This document shows, piece by piece, positions 37,445-45,604 of a DNA stretch of 64,000 nt. Made by a program: the position numbers and the translations under genes. Source of the DNA: an uncultured Akkermansia sp. Its GTDB lineage: Bacteria; Verrucomicrobiota; Verrucomicrobiia; Verrucomicrobiales; Akkermansiaceae. Position 1 is the first letter of the stretch, and the number at the start of each line of letters is the position of its first letter. The notes under the pieces are model-generated. The model was not told the DNA's origin. It searched no databases and was given only the letters and a program-made list of their open reading frames with translations. Location: NCBI GenBank assembly GCA_905200945.1, contig CAJKMG010000014.1, forward strand, positions 5,403 through 69,402, written 5' to 3'.

Positions 37445-40400
37445 ATGAATAGCGATCAATTCGAGACAGGCATTCCTGCGCCGCAGGGATTGTATGACTT
37501 TGAACAGGAGAGGGACGCCTGCGGCGTTGGCCTGGTGGCTGACCTGAAAAATGAACCGAGCCACAAAATCATTGAAACGGGGATTACTGTTCTTAAGAGG
37601 CTCATGCACCGCGGCGCCGTGGGGAGCGATCCGGATACCGGGGACGGCGCGGGCATTCTGCTGGCCCTTCCGGATGAATTTTTCCGCCTGGCGCTTCCCA
37701 ACAAGCTTCCCGCCAGAGGCAAATACGGGGTGGCCATGATGTTCGGCGGATGCGGCCATGAAGAGGAATTGGAAGCCGCCGTCACGGAAAACGGCGGCAG
37801 CGTGATTGCGTGGAGGCAGGTTCCCGTGGATCGGGACAGCATCGGTAAAAACGCCCAGCGCACGTGCCCCCTGATCCGTCAGTTGTTCATTGACGGCAGC
37901 GGTTTTGCGGATCAGGCGGAATTTGAACGCAAACTGTTCGTGATGCGCCGGGAAATGGAACGGCGCGTGGAAGGCTGTTATGTGTGCAGCTGCTCCAGCC
38001 GCAGCATTGTGTACAAGGGGCTGTTCCTCGGCACGCAGATTGAAGGATTTTACGGAGATCTGGCCAGCGAGCATTTCAAATCCCCCCTGGCTCTTGTCCA
38101 CCAGCGCTACAGCACGAATACTTTCCCAACCTGGAGCCTGGCCCATCCCTTCAGGTATCTGGCCCACAACGGGGAAATCAATACCCTGCGCGGGAACCTG
38201 AATCACCTGAGCGTGCGTGAGCCGCATTTGTCTTCCACTCTGCTGGGGGATGACCTGCAAAAGCTGCTGCCTCTTATTCCCCCCGGCCAGAGCGATTCCG
38301 CCTGCCTGGACAACATGGTTGAGCTGCTGGCCGCCGCCGGGCGGGACCTGCGCCATGTCATGCTCATGCTTATGCCGCAGGCCTGGGGCGTCAACTACCA
38401 TTTAGGGCCGGATGTGCGCGGTTTCTTTGAATACCACTCCGCCATGATGGAGCCCTGGGACGGTCCGACCGCCGTCGTTTTTTCCGATGGTATCAATGCG
38501 GGCGCCATGCTGGACCGCAACGGCCTGCGCCCCGCGCGCTATACGCTGACCACGGATGATATTTTCATTCTGGCTTCGGAAACGGGCGTGGCGGACATTC
38601 CCGCGGAAAAAGTAGCCCGCAAAGGCCGCCTCCGTCCCGGGGAAATGATTTACTGCGACCTGGTGCACCACCGGCTGGTATCCGATGCTGAAACCAAGAA
38701 TGAAATGGCCAGGCGTATGCCCTACCGCCGCTGGGTGGAGAAAAACAAGATTTCCGTCCGTTCCCTGTTTGATTCCATTTCCGCTTCTGCGGAAATGCCG
38801 GACCTCGTGGGCCGCCAGCGCCAGTTCGGATTTACCCAGGAGGATGTGGAGCTGATTATCCGTCCCATGATGCTGAAAGGCGCGGAGCCCCTCGGCTCCA
38901 TGGGAAATGACGCGCCGCTGGCCGTCCTCTCCGGAAAGGCGCCTCTCCTGTTCAATTATTTCAAGCAGTTGTTCGCCCAGGTGACCAACCCTCCCATCGA
39001 CCCCATCCGGGAGGAACTGGTCATGAGCCTGACCACATACATAGGCAACCATCCCAACATTCTGGAAGAGACGCCGGAGCACGCCCGTCTTATCAAGATG
39101 GCGCGCCCCGTCATTACGGATGAAGAACTCAACCGCCTCTGCAATATTCGGGAGGCCGGCTTCCCTTCCGCCAGGCTTTCCATCCAGTTCCCGGAAGGAG
39201 GGGACGGAAAAGCCCTGCGGGAGACGCTGGAAAGCCTGGCGGAATCCGCCGTGGGCCTGGTCAGGTCCGGCGTGCGCATTCTGGTGCTGACGGACCGCAA
39301 CATAGGGCACGGCTACCTTCCCGTTCCCAGCCTTTTGGCCTGTTCCGTGGTGAACCGCGCGCTGACGTCCGCCGGGCTGCGTTCCGATGTGGGTCTGATT
39401 CTGGAAACCGGGGAGGCGAGGGAAACAATGCACTTTGCTCTGCTTCTGGGTTTCGGGGCCACGGCAGTCAATCCGTACCTGGCTCTGGCGACGGTTACTT
39501 CCCTGGCCGCGCCGCAGGACTGCCCTCTGGATGTAGTGAAAGCCTCCGGCAACTACATTAATGCCATAGACAAGGGACTGCTCAAAATCATGTCCAAGAT
39601 GGGCATTTCCACGTTGCGCAGCTACCGCTCCTCCCAGCTGTTCGAGGCGGTGGGTCTGAACCGGGAACTGATTGACGAATTCTTTCCCGGCACCGTCAGC
39701 CGCGTAGGAGGCATAGGGCTGGATGAAATAGCCGCGGAATGCAACCAGCGCGCCGTGCAAAACGCGGAACACGGGGACAAGCTGGATGCGGGAGGGCAGT
39801 ACAAGTATAAGAAAGGAGGGGAGAATCATCTCTGGAATCCGCAGACACTTCAGGCTTTCCGCGCTGCCGTGCGTGACAATAACGAACGGAAATACCGGGA
39901 ATTCGCGGATTACAGCAACCGTCAGGCGCAGCATCTCTGCACTTTGCGCGGCCTGTTTGAATTTGCTCCGGCAGACGCTATCCCCCTGGAAGAAGTGGAA
40001 AGCGTGGATTCCATCTTGCGCCGTTTCGTTTCCGGAGCCATGTCTTTGGGGTCCCTCAGCCCGGAAGCCCATGAAACCATCGCCATTGCGATGAATAAAA
40101 TCGGAGCCAAAAGCAATTCCGGGGAAGGGGGGGAAGATGAAGCCCGCTATGAACCCAACGCCCGGGGAGAAGCCCGCTACAGCGCCATCAAGCAGGTGGC
40201 GAGCGGGCGTTTTGGAGTGACCATTAATTATCTGCGCCACGCTTCCGAGCTCCAGATTAAGATGGCCCAGGGGGCCAAGCCCGGGGAGGGGGGCCAGCTC
40301 CCGGCGCACAAGGTGGATCCATACATCGCCCGGCTGCGCCATTCCATGCCGAACGTCAGCCTCATATCTCCTCCTCCGCATCATGACATTTACTCCATTG

Positions 40401-41884
40401 AAGACCTGGCCCAGTTAATTTACGATCTGCGCAACTCCAATCCGGATGCCCGTGTCTCCGTCAAGCTTGTTTCCGAGGTGGGCATCGGCGCGGTTGCCGC
40501 GGGTGTGGTGAAGGCCCATGCGGATGTGGTTGTGGTCAGCGGCCACGACGGCGGCACGGGCGCCTCTCCGCTCACCAGCGTAAAGCACGCCGGACTGCCG
40601 TGGGAGCTGGGGCTGGCGGAAACGCAGCAGACGCTGGTGCTCAACAAGCTCCGTTCCCGGGTCCGGCTCCAGGTGGACGGCCAGCTGCGCACCGGGAGGG
40701 ACGTCGTGATGGCCGCCCTGCTGGGGGCGGAGGAATTCGGTTTCGGAACCGCCATCCTGGTTTCCATTGGCTGCGCCATGCTCCGCAGGTGCCATGAAAA
40801 TACGTGCCCGGTAGGCGTCGCCACGCAGGATCCGGCCCTGAGGGCCAAATTCAGCGGCAAGCCGGAATACGTCATCAACTACCTCCGCTTCGTGGCCCAG
40901 GAAACGCGGGAAATCCTGGCATCCCTGGGGCTTCGTTCCCTGGATGAAGCCGTAGGCAGGGCAGATCTGCTTTCCGTCAACCGCGCCATAGATTTTTACA
41001 AGGCCCGGCATTTGGACTTTTCCTCCATCCTGCATGCGGCAGAGGGGGATGGACGCAGGTTTGACCCCTCTTTTGAAAAGGAACCGCTGGACAACTACGA
41101 CCGCCGCCATCTGCTGCCGGCATTGAAGCCCCTGCTGGAAAAGGGGGAAAAGACGGAACTCTGCCGAGACGTCCGCAATGTGGACCGGACGGTGGGGACG
41201 GAACTTTCCGGTGAGCTGGTGATGAAATTCGGGCCGCGCGGCCTGGCGGAAGATACGCTTACGGTGCACTTTACCGGATGCGCGGGGCAAAGCTTCGGGG
41301 CTTTTCTGGCGCCTGGCGTCACCTTTGAACTTGTCGGGGAGGCGAATGACTTTGTCGGGAAGGGCTTGTCCGGCGGCAAAATCATCGTGCGCCCCCCGGA
41401 TCATATCTCCTACGTACCGTCAGACAACGTCATCGCCGGAAACGTCATCGGCTATGGGGCCACTTCCGGCGGCATCTTCCTTCACGGGCAGGCCGGGGAA
41501 CGTTTCGCCATCCGCAACAGCGGCGCCAAAATGGTAGTGGAAGGCATCGGCGACCACGGCTGTGAATACATGACCGGGGGCCGTGTGGCGGTGCTCGGCA
41601 AAGTGGGCGTCAATTTCGCCGCGGGGATGACCGGCGGCCTGGCCTACGTGTATGACGCGGACAACAACTTCGATCAGAAATGTAACCTGGGCAGCGTGGA
41701 CCTGGAAACGGTCATGCCGCATTCCGCCGATGAAGCGGAATTGCTTCAGCTCATTTACGAGCATTACATGGCTACCAGGAGCCGCAGGGCTTACGACCTG
41801 TTAAACAACTGGCCGGAAGAACGCGGCAAATTCATCAAGGTATTCCCGGTGGAATACCGGCATGCCCTGGCCATGCATTCCTGA
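37445..41884 (+). CDS. gltB: Glutamate synthase, large subunit
   Basis: 1479 aa. A 25-residue propeptide precedes the Ntn glutaminase nucleophile Cys26 (ERDACGVGLVADL). Then come the central domain, the FMN-binding synthase domain (GAKSNSGEGGEDEARY, QGAKPGEGGQLPAHKVDPYI, VVSGHDGGTGASPL), the 3Fe-4S Cys cluster (RRCHENTCPVGVATQDP) and the C-terminal GXGXG beta-helix. It transfers the glutamine amide to 2-oxoglutarate. A sigma-54 promoter precedes it and a strong terminator follows it. No gltD-type electron-donating subunit lies in the window. Confidence 0.96.
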   Translation: MNSDQFETGIPAPQGLYDFEQERDACGVGLVADLKNEPSHKIIETGITVLKRLMHRGAVGSDPDTGDGAGILLALPDEFFRLALPNKLPARGKYGVAMMFGGCGHEEELEAAVTENGGSVIAWRQVPVDRDSIGKNAQRTCPLIRQLFIDGSGFADQAEFERKLFVMRREMERRVEGCYVCSCSSRSIVYKGLFLGTQIEGFYGDLASEHFKSPLALVHQRYSTNTFPTWSLAHPFRYLAHNGEINTLRGNLNHLSVREPHLSSTLLGDDLQKLLPLIPPGQSDSACLDNMVELLAAAGRDLRHVMLMLMPQAWGVNYHLGPDVRGFFEYHSAMMEPWDGPTAVVFSDGINAGAMLDRNGLRPARYTLTTDDIFILASETGVADIPAEKVARKGRLRPGEMIYCDLVHHRLVSDAETKNEMARRMPYRRWVEKNKISVRSLFDSISASAEMPDLVGRQRQFGFTQEDVELIIRPMMLKGAEPLGSMGNDAPLAVLSGKAPLLFNYFKQLFAQVTNPPIDPIREELVMSLTTYIGNHPNILEETPEHARLIKMARPVITDEELNRLCNIREAGFPSARLSIQFPEGGDGKALRETLESLAESAVGLVRSGVRILVLTDRNIGHGYLPVPSLLACSVVNRALTSAGLRSDVGLILETGEARETMHFALLLGFGATAVNPYLALATVTSLAAPQDCPLDVVKASGNYINAIDKGLLKIMSKMGISTLRSYRSSQLFEAVGLNRELIDEFFPGTVSRVGGIGLDEIAAECNQRAVQNAEHGDKLDAGGQYKYKKGGENHLWNPQTLQAFRAAVRDNNERKYREFADYSNRQAQHLCTLRGLFEFAPADAIPLEEVESVDSILRRFVSGAMSLGSLSPEAHETIAIAMNKIGAKSNSGEGGEDEARYEPNARGEARYSAIKQVASGRFGVTINYLRHASELQIKMAQGAKPGEGGQLPAHKVDPYIARLRHSMPNVSLISPPPHHDIYSIEDLAQLIYDLRNSNPDARVSVKLVSEVGIGAVAAGVVKAHADVVVVSGHDGGTGASPLTSVKHAGLPWELGLAETQQTLVLNKLRSRVRLQVDGQLRTGRDVVMAALLGAEEFGFGTAILVSIGCAMLRRCHENTCPVGVATQDPALRAKFSGKPEYVINYLRFVAQETREILASLGLRSLDEAVGRADLLSVNRAIDFYKARHLDFSSILHAAEGDGRRFDPSFEKEPLDNYDRRHLLPALKPLLEKGEKTELCRDVRNVDRTVGTELSGELVMKFGPRGLAEDTLTVHFTGCAGQSFGAFLAPGVTFELVGEANDFVGKGLSGGKIIVRPPDHISYVPSDNVIAGNVIGYGATSGGIFLHGQAGERFAIRNSGAKMVVEGIGDHGCEYMTGGRVAVLGKVGVNFAAGMTGGLAYVYDADNNFDQKCNLGSVDLETVMPHSADEAELLQLIYEHYMATRSRRAYDLLNNWPEERGKFIKVFPVEYRHALAMHS

Positions 41885-41924
41885 AAGAAGCATGCAGCAG
41901 TTTTCTGTTGTTTGGGGTAAGGCC

Positions 41925-41958
41925 GGGGCCTCCGCGGGTGCGGAGGCCCCCATTTTTT
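41925..41958 (+). terminator. Intrinsic terminator of gltB
   Basis: GGGGCCTCCGC (41925-41935) pairs perfectly with GCGGAGGCCCC (41940-41950) around a GGGT loop, followed by CATTTTTT. Confidence 0.92.
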
Positions 41959-42060
41959 GATAGGCCTGTATGCCGTTTCATGGCCGGGCATGTTGGCGCC
42001 GCTTTTCCTGCTTAAGCCATTCCGCATTTGAAGACTCATGTTCCGGATAAGGAGGTTTTC

Positions 42061-42255
42061 ATGACCATACTGTCAGTTGATAGAGAAATGCGGCTGCGAG
42101 GGGGATGGTGGTTGCAGTTGATGTCAGGAGGAAGGTCAAATGTTCCAGCAATGCCCGGTTCTGAGCGGATTATGAATTCGAAGTCAACAGGAAAGTTTGA
42201 ATGGAAATGTGTTAGTGGAGTTTTGGTTTTGGGAATTCGTCTGGATGGCAATTGA
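42061..42255 (+). CDS. Small hypothetical protein with strong ribosome-binding site
   Basis: 64 aa starting MTILSVDREMRLRGG and ending VLVLGIRLDGN. It sits in the 700-nt stretch between the gltB terminator (ends 41958) and the end of yidC (42587). Support is AAGGAGG at the ideal distance (5 nt) before ATG 42061, better than most starts in this window. There is no recognised domain and no clear promoter. A terminator lies 160 nt downstream. It could be a fortuitous ORF; the rest of the gap shows nothing else. Confidence 0.35.
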   Translation: MTILSVDREMRLRGGWWLQLMSGGRSNVPAMPGSERIMNSKSTGKFEWKCVSGVLVLGIRLDGN

Positions 42256-42412
42256 TAAAAAAGTGAATTGAAAGGTAACTGATTGGTATTCTTGTTATTT
42301 AGTTATCCAGGGAATTGCCGCGAATTCATAATCCGTTAGGTTTGCTCCAACGGGTGTTTGGTTTTTTCTGCCAAGCTGCTCCAATTAACTACACAATGAA
42401 TATATGACGAGG

Positions 42413-42450
42413 AAAACCGGCCCTCTCTATCAGGAGAGGGCCGGTTTTTT
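42413..42450. terminator. Strong bidirectional hairpin terminator before yidC end
   Basis: AAAACCGGCCCTCTC (42413-42427) pairs with GAGAGGGCCGGTTTT (42434-42448), then TT. It is A-rich on the left and T-rich on the right, so it can work on either strand: after the small ORF (+), or about 140 nt after yidC (-). Confidence 0.88.
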
Positions 42451-42586
42451 GCAGGATTTCCGTAAGGGAATTCCTTTTTCTTATTGAGGCTTGTCCAACA
42501 AAATATCTTTTCCTGCGCCTCTCCATGAAAAAGCGTGGCCGCGGAGGCGGACGCATTTACGGAGATGGAAGGAAGAGCAAAGATTC

Positions 42587-44470
42587 CTACTTTTTAGGCG
42601 TTATATTGCGCATGTTGCGGCCTTTAGCCTTGCGCTGCTGTTCTTCCAGGGCCGCGCGCTGCTGCTCCATCATCTTTTGGAAAAAACCGGCCTTTTTCTT
42701 TTTGGCGGGAGAGAGCACGGGCATGGGCAAGCGGCGGATAAGGGCCGTTTGCCCTATGGAGATCAAATTCTGCGTGGTCCAGTACAGGGCCAGGGCGGAA
42801 GCGAAATTGTAACAGAACAGGAAGAACATCACAGGCATCAGGTTCATAATAATGCGCTGGGAGCGTTCCCCCGCCTGAGGCGTCATCCTCATCTGGATAA
42901 TCATGGTTACGGCCATGATAAGAGGCAGAATATTGATGGGAATGCCGAACAGGTGGCCCACGGTATCAGGCAGGGAGAGATCCGTCATCCACAGGCAGAA
43001 GGGCTGTCCCCTCAGTTCTGCGGAATACTGGAGCACTCGGTAGAAGGCGAAGAAGATGGGAATCTGGATAAGCATGGGGACGCAGCCGCTGGCCGGGTTG
43101 ATGCCGTATTTCTGGTACAGCTTCATCATTTCCATGTTCACCTTCTGAGGATCGTCCGGATATTTCTCCTTGAGTTTGACCATCTCCGGCTGAACCAGAG
43201 ACATGCGTTTCATGGCCATGTAGGATTTTTTGTGCAGCGGCCAGATGAGCGCGCGGACAACGATGGTCATGCAGATGATGGCCACGCCCCAGTTACCGAA
43301 CCACCCGTGGAAGAGGTTGAGCAGCCAGTTCATCGGAACGCTCAGGAACACAAGCCAGCCATATGCCATGATGTCGCTGATGGCAGGATAGGAGAGATTC
43401 AGGTCACGCAGATAAGCGTTCAATTTGGGGCCGGTGTAAATATCGTAGGTGAGTGTCTTGATTTCATTGGGGGCCATGGTCAGGTTGGGGATTCCCATGG
43501 CCACGGTGACGCCGGGCACCAGGGTGTTGCCTTCATGCGTCAGAGGGAATTCCTGGCGGGTGGCGTACACCGTGGATCCCCTGGACTGGTCCTGGGGAAG
43601 AAGGATGGTGGCGTAATATTGGCTCATGACGCCGGCATAAGTCAGATCCTGAAGAGGGCCTTCCAGAACGCGGGCTTTGGCGCTGCTGAAAAATCCGCCC
43701 GTGAAATAGGAAGGCACTTCCTGTTCCAGGGAGCCGTCCGCATGGTAAAAGAAATGGGTGTAGGTATCTTTGGGTTCGCTTTTGGCGATGGGGTAGGCGC
43801 TCCCGCCAAAGATGCCCATGTAGCGCAGATCTTGGACATTGGGAGATTTATTGAGCAGGGAAACGGTCAGGCGAATGAGGTATTTGCTGCCGGGCAGTAC
43901 TTCCCCTTCCAGATTTTTGACAGGGTGCAGGGTGTATGTTTTGGAGATGAAAAGCTGCCGTGCGGGGTCATAGCCTTCCAGGGTTACGGAGTCCGCCGTG
44001 CGTTTCACTTCCTTATACACGGTATTGTCATAGGAAGGATCCTGGGTGGCGTCCATATTGAAGACGAGTTCTCCGATGCCCCGCTGCTGGGCTTCGTTGA
44101 TCGTGATGTTATGGTTCGCGACTTTTTGGGAGTCCACAATGTCGTTGTGCAGGGTAACCGTGCCGATGGAGCCCCCTATGCGGTTAAACGTGTAGGTGAT
44201 GAAAGGTTCCTGTCTGCCGTTCATTTCCTGCGTGGCTACCAGAGTGATCGGGGCGGTTTTGTCTTCTTCGAGGGCTTTGTTGACGGAGGCCTGTTCCGGG
44301 GCGGAAGTCCCGGCTCCGGGGTGGACGCCGGTAACCGGGGCATTGGCTGCGGCGGCAGCCTGCGGTGCGGGAATGGGGGCGGTTTCAGTCTTTTTATTGT
44401 TGCCCATGTAAATATTCAGGCCCAGAAGGGCGGCGCAGATGCCTATGATGATCCATGCTGTGCGATCCAT
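42587..44470 (-). CDS. yidC: Membrane protein insertase YidC
   Basis: 627 aa, the Gram-negative form. It has an N-terminal membrane helix (IIIGICAALLGLNIYM), a large periplasmic domain (to about residue 370), then the five-helix insertase core with LFHGWFGNWGVAIICMTIVVRA, GGCVPMLIQIPIFFAFYRVL-type sequence, and LMPVMFFLFCYNFASALALYW. It inserts inner-membrane proteins with or after SecYEG. It is the last gene of the conserved rpmH-rnpA-yidD-yidC order. Confidence 0.96.
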   Translation of the reverse strand: MDRTAWIIIGICAALLGLNIYMGNNKKTETAPIPAPQAAAAANAPVTGVHPGAGTSAPEQASVNKALEEDKTAPITLVATQEMNGRQEPFITYTFNRIGGSIGTVTLHNDIVDSQKVANHNITINEAQQRGIGELVFNMDATQDPSYDNTVYKEVKRTADSVTLEGYDPARQLFISKTYTLHPVKNLEGEVLPGSKYLIRLTVSLLNKSPNVQDLRYMGIFGGSAYPIAKSEPKDTYTHFFYHADGSLEQEVPSYFTGGFFSSAKARVLEGPLQDLTYAGVMSQYYATILLPQDQSRGSTVYATRQEFPLTHEGNTLVPGVTVAMGIPNLTMAPNEIKTLTYDIYTGPKLNAYLRDLNLSYPAISDIMAYGWLVFLSVPMNWLLNLFHGWFGNWGVAIICMTIVVRALIWPLHKKSYMAMKRMSLVQPEMVKLKEKYPDDPQKVNMEMMKLYQKYGINPASGCVPMLIQIPIFFAFYRVLQYSAELRGQPFCLWMTDLSLPDTVGHLFGIPINILPLIMAVTMIIQMRMTPQAGERSQRIIMNLMPVMFFLFCYNFASALALYWTTQNLISIGQTALIRRLPMPVLSPAKKKKAGFFQKMMEQQRAALEEQQRKAKGRNMRNITPKK

Positions 44471-44526
44471 AATGTGATATAGCTTGATTGGAGTTGGTGA
44501 AAGGAAAAGGAAAGAAAGGTAATTGA

Positions 44527-44775
44527 TCAGCGTGGGGGGCGCGCCGGGGGCACGGGATCATAACCTGATCCGCCCCACGGGTTGCATCTTAAAATACGCC
44601 ATGAGCCAAGAAGAAAGCCGCGCCAGGCGCCGTGGATGCGGACGGCCTGGATGAAGTACTGGGAACAGGTGGGTGTATAGCGGCAGCCGCTTCCGGGTCC
44701 CCCCAGGGCATGCAGGGGGGCGCTGATGAAGGTTTGGTACCCCTTCACAAGGGTGATGAGCAGCCATTTCATCAT
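44527..44775 (-). CDS. yidD: Membrane protein insertion efficiency factor YidD
   Basis: 82 aa (or 81 from ATG 44772). The family pattern is LITLVKGYQTFISAPL, CRYTPTCSQYFIQAVRIHG, RILRCNPWGGSGYDPVP, with the conserved Cys triplet. It is a small membrane-associated protein that assists YidC-dependent insertion. Its start overlaps the rnpA stop (ATGATGA), so the two are coupled. Confidence 0.93.
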   Translation of the reverse strand: MMKWLLITLVKGYQTFISAPLHALGGPGSGCRYTPTCSQYFIQAVRIHGAWRGFLLGSWRILRCNPWGGSGYDPVPPARPPR

Positions 44776-45143
44776 GTCTTGTCTTGTTCCCGGGAAAGAA
44801 GTTGCAGTTTGAGCTTGCGTGCAGCTTTCCGCCAGTCCCGTTCCAGGTCGGCGTAGCTGGCTTCCACGGCCCTCCAACGGAGGACGCACACCAGGTGTAC
44901 GCCGTTTTCAAAAGGATCCCCGTGCGCCCTCAGTATTTCCCTCACGCGTCTCCGCAGTTTGTTGCGGACAACGGCGCATCCGATTTTTTTCGTACAGATG
45001 ATACCGAATTTGGAGGGTTCCTCCGGATGTTCCAACGGGGCCGCGCTTAAAACAATAAGCCGACCTGCTACGGATGGCCCCTCGTTGCGTACCCGGGCAA
45101 ATTGAAATGCCCTGGTCATGCTTTGTTGACGAGTAAGACGCAT
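44772..45143 (-). CDS. rnpA: Ribonuclease P protein component
   Basis: 123 aa. The RNR signature region is IICTKKIGCAVVRNKLRRRVREILR, preceded by the short N-terminal MRLTRQQSMTRAFQFARVRNEG. It binds the catalytic RNase P RNA that matures tRNA 5' ends. It sits between rpmH and yidD in the usual order. Confidence 0.93.
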   Translation of the reverse strand: MRLTRQQSMTRAFQFARVRNEGPSVAGRLIVLSAAPLEHPEEPSKFGIICTKKIGCAVVRNKLRRRVREILRAHGDPFENGVHLVCVLRWRAVEASYADLERDWRKAARKLKLQLLSREQDKT

Positions 45144-45208
45144 CTCCCGCGGGTCGGCCCGTGAAAAGAAAGTTCCAAGGAGGCGTTAACCGGAACCTGG
45201 CGGCTGGA

Positions 45209-45394
45209 TTAACGGCCGTGCTGGATGGTATGGCGCTTGTACTGGATTTCGGCTCCCTTGGGAAGCAGGCGCTTGCGGCCTTTGGCGCGGCGGCGGCGGA
45301 TGATATCCGCTCCGTTCTTGGTGGCCATGCGTGCACGGAACCCGAACTGACGCTTGCGGCAACGCTTGGATGGTTGATAAGTCCTCTTGCTCAT
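45209..45394 (-). CDS. rpmH: 50S ribosomal protein L34, C-terminally extended
   Basis: 61 aa. The first 44 or so residues are normal L34 (KRTYQPSKRCRKRQFGFRAR, RRRRAKGRKRL). They are followed by an extra basic tail, LPKGAEIQYKRHTIQHGR, about 17 residues beyond the usual end. rpmH heads the rpmH-rnpA-yidD-yidC transcript with a good promoter upstream. dnaA and an origin, often next to rpmH, are not here: upstream is a glutamine synthetase gene, and I see no DnaA-box cluster. Confidence 0.95.
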   Translation of the reverse strand: MSKRTYQPSKRCRKRQFGFRARMATKNGADIIRRRRAKGRKRLLPKGAEIQYKRHTIQHGR

Positions 45395-45471
45395 GATGTT
45401 GAAAGATGCTTCTTGTGAATTACTAGATTCAGTGCCGTCCGTCTAAGCGGCCTATGCACAACCGGACGGAA

Positions 45472-45499
45472 AGGATAACTATTTTGATTGTTTTGTCAA
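45472..45499 (-). promoter_or_regulatory. Promoter of rpmH-rnpA-yidD-yidC
   Basis: On the minus strand a perfect -35 TTGACA (45499-45494), a 16-bp spacer, and -10 TATCCT (45477-45472). The predicted start is near 45465, giving a leader of about 70 nt. Confidence 0.55.
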
Positions 45500-45604
45500 T
45501 CCGTCAGGCGATTAATTTGCCGTTTTTCTTGGGGAAAGTACTGGGATAAGTAATCTTTATGATTGATAAACAGTGTTTTTCTATTTCAGAAAAGCCCTCC
45601 TGCT

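Noticed and set aside
45395..45604. Possible replication origin next to rpmH
   Set aside because: rpmH often neighbours dnaA and oriC, but no dnaA gene and no cluster of DnaA boxes (TTATCCACA) is visible here.
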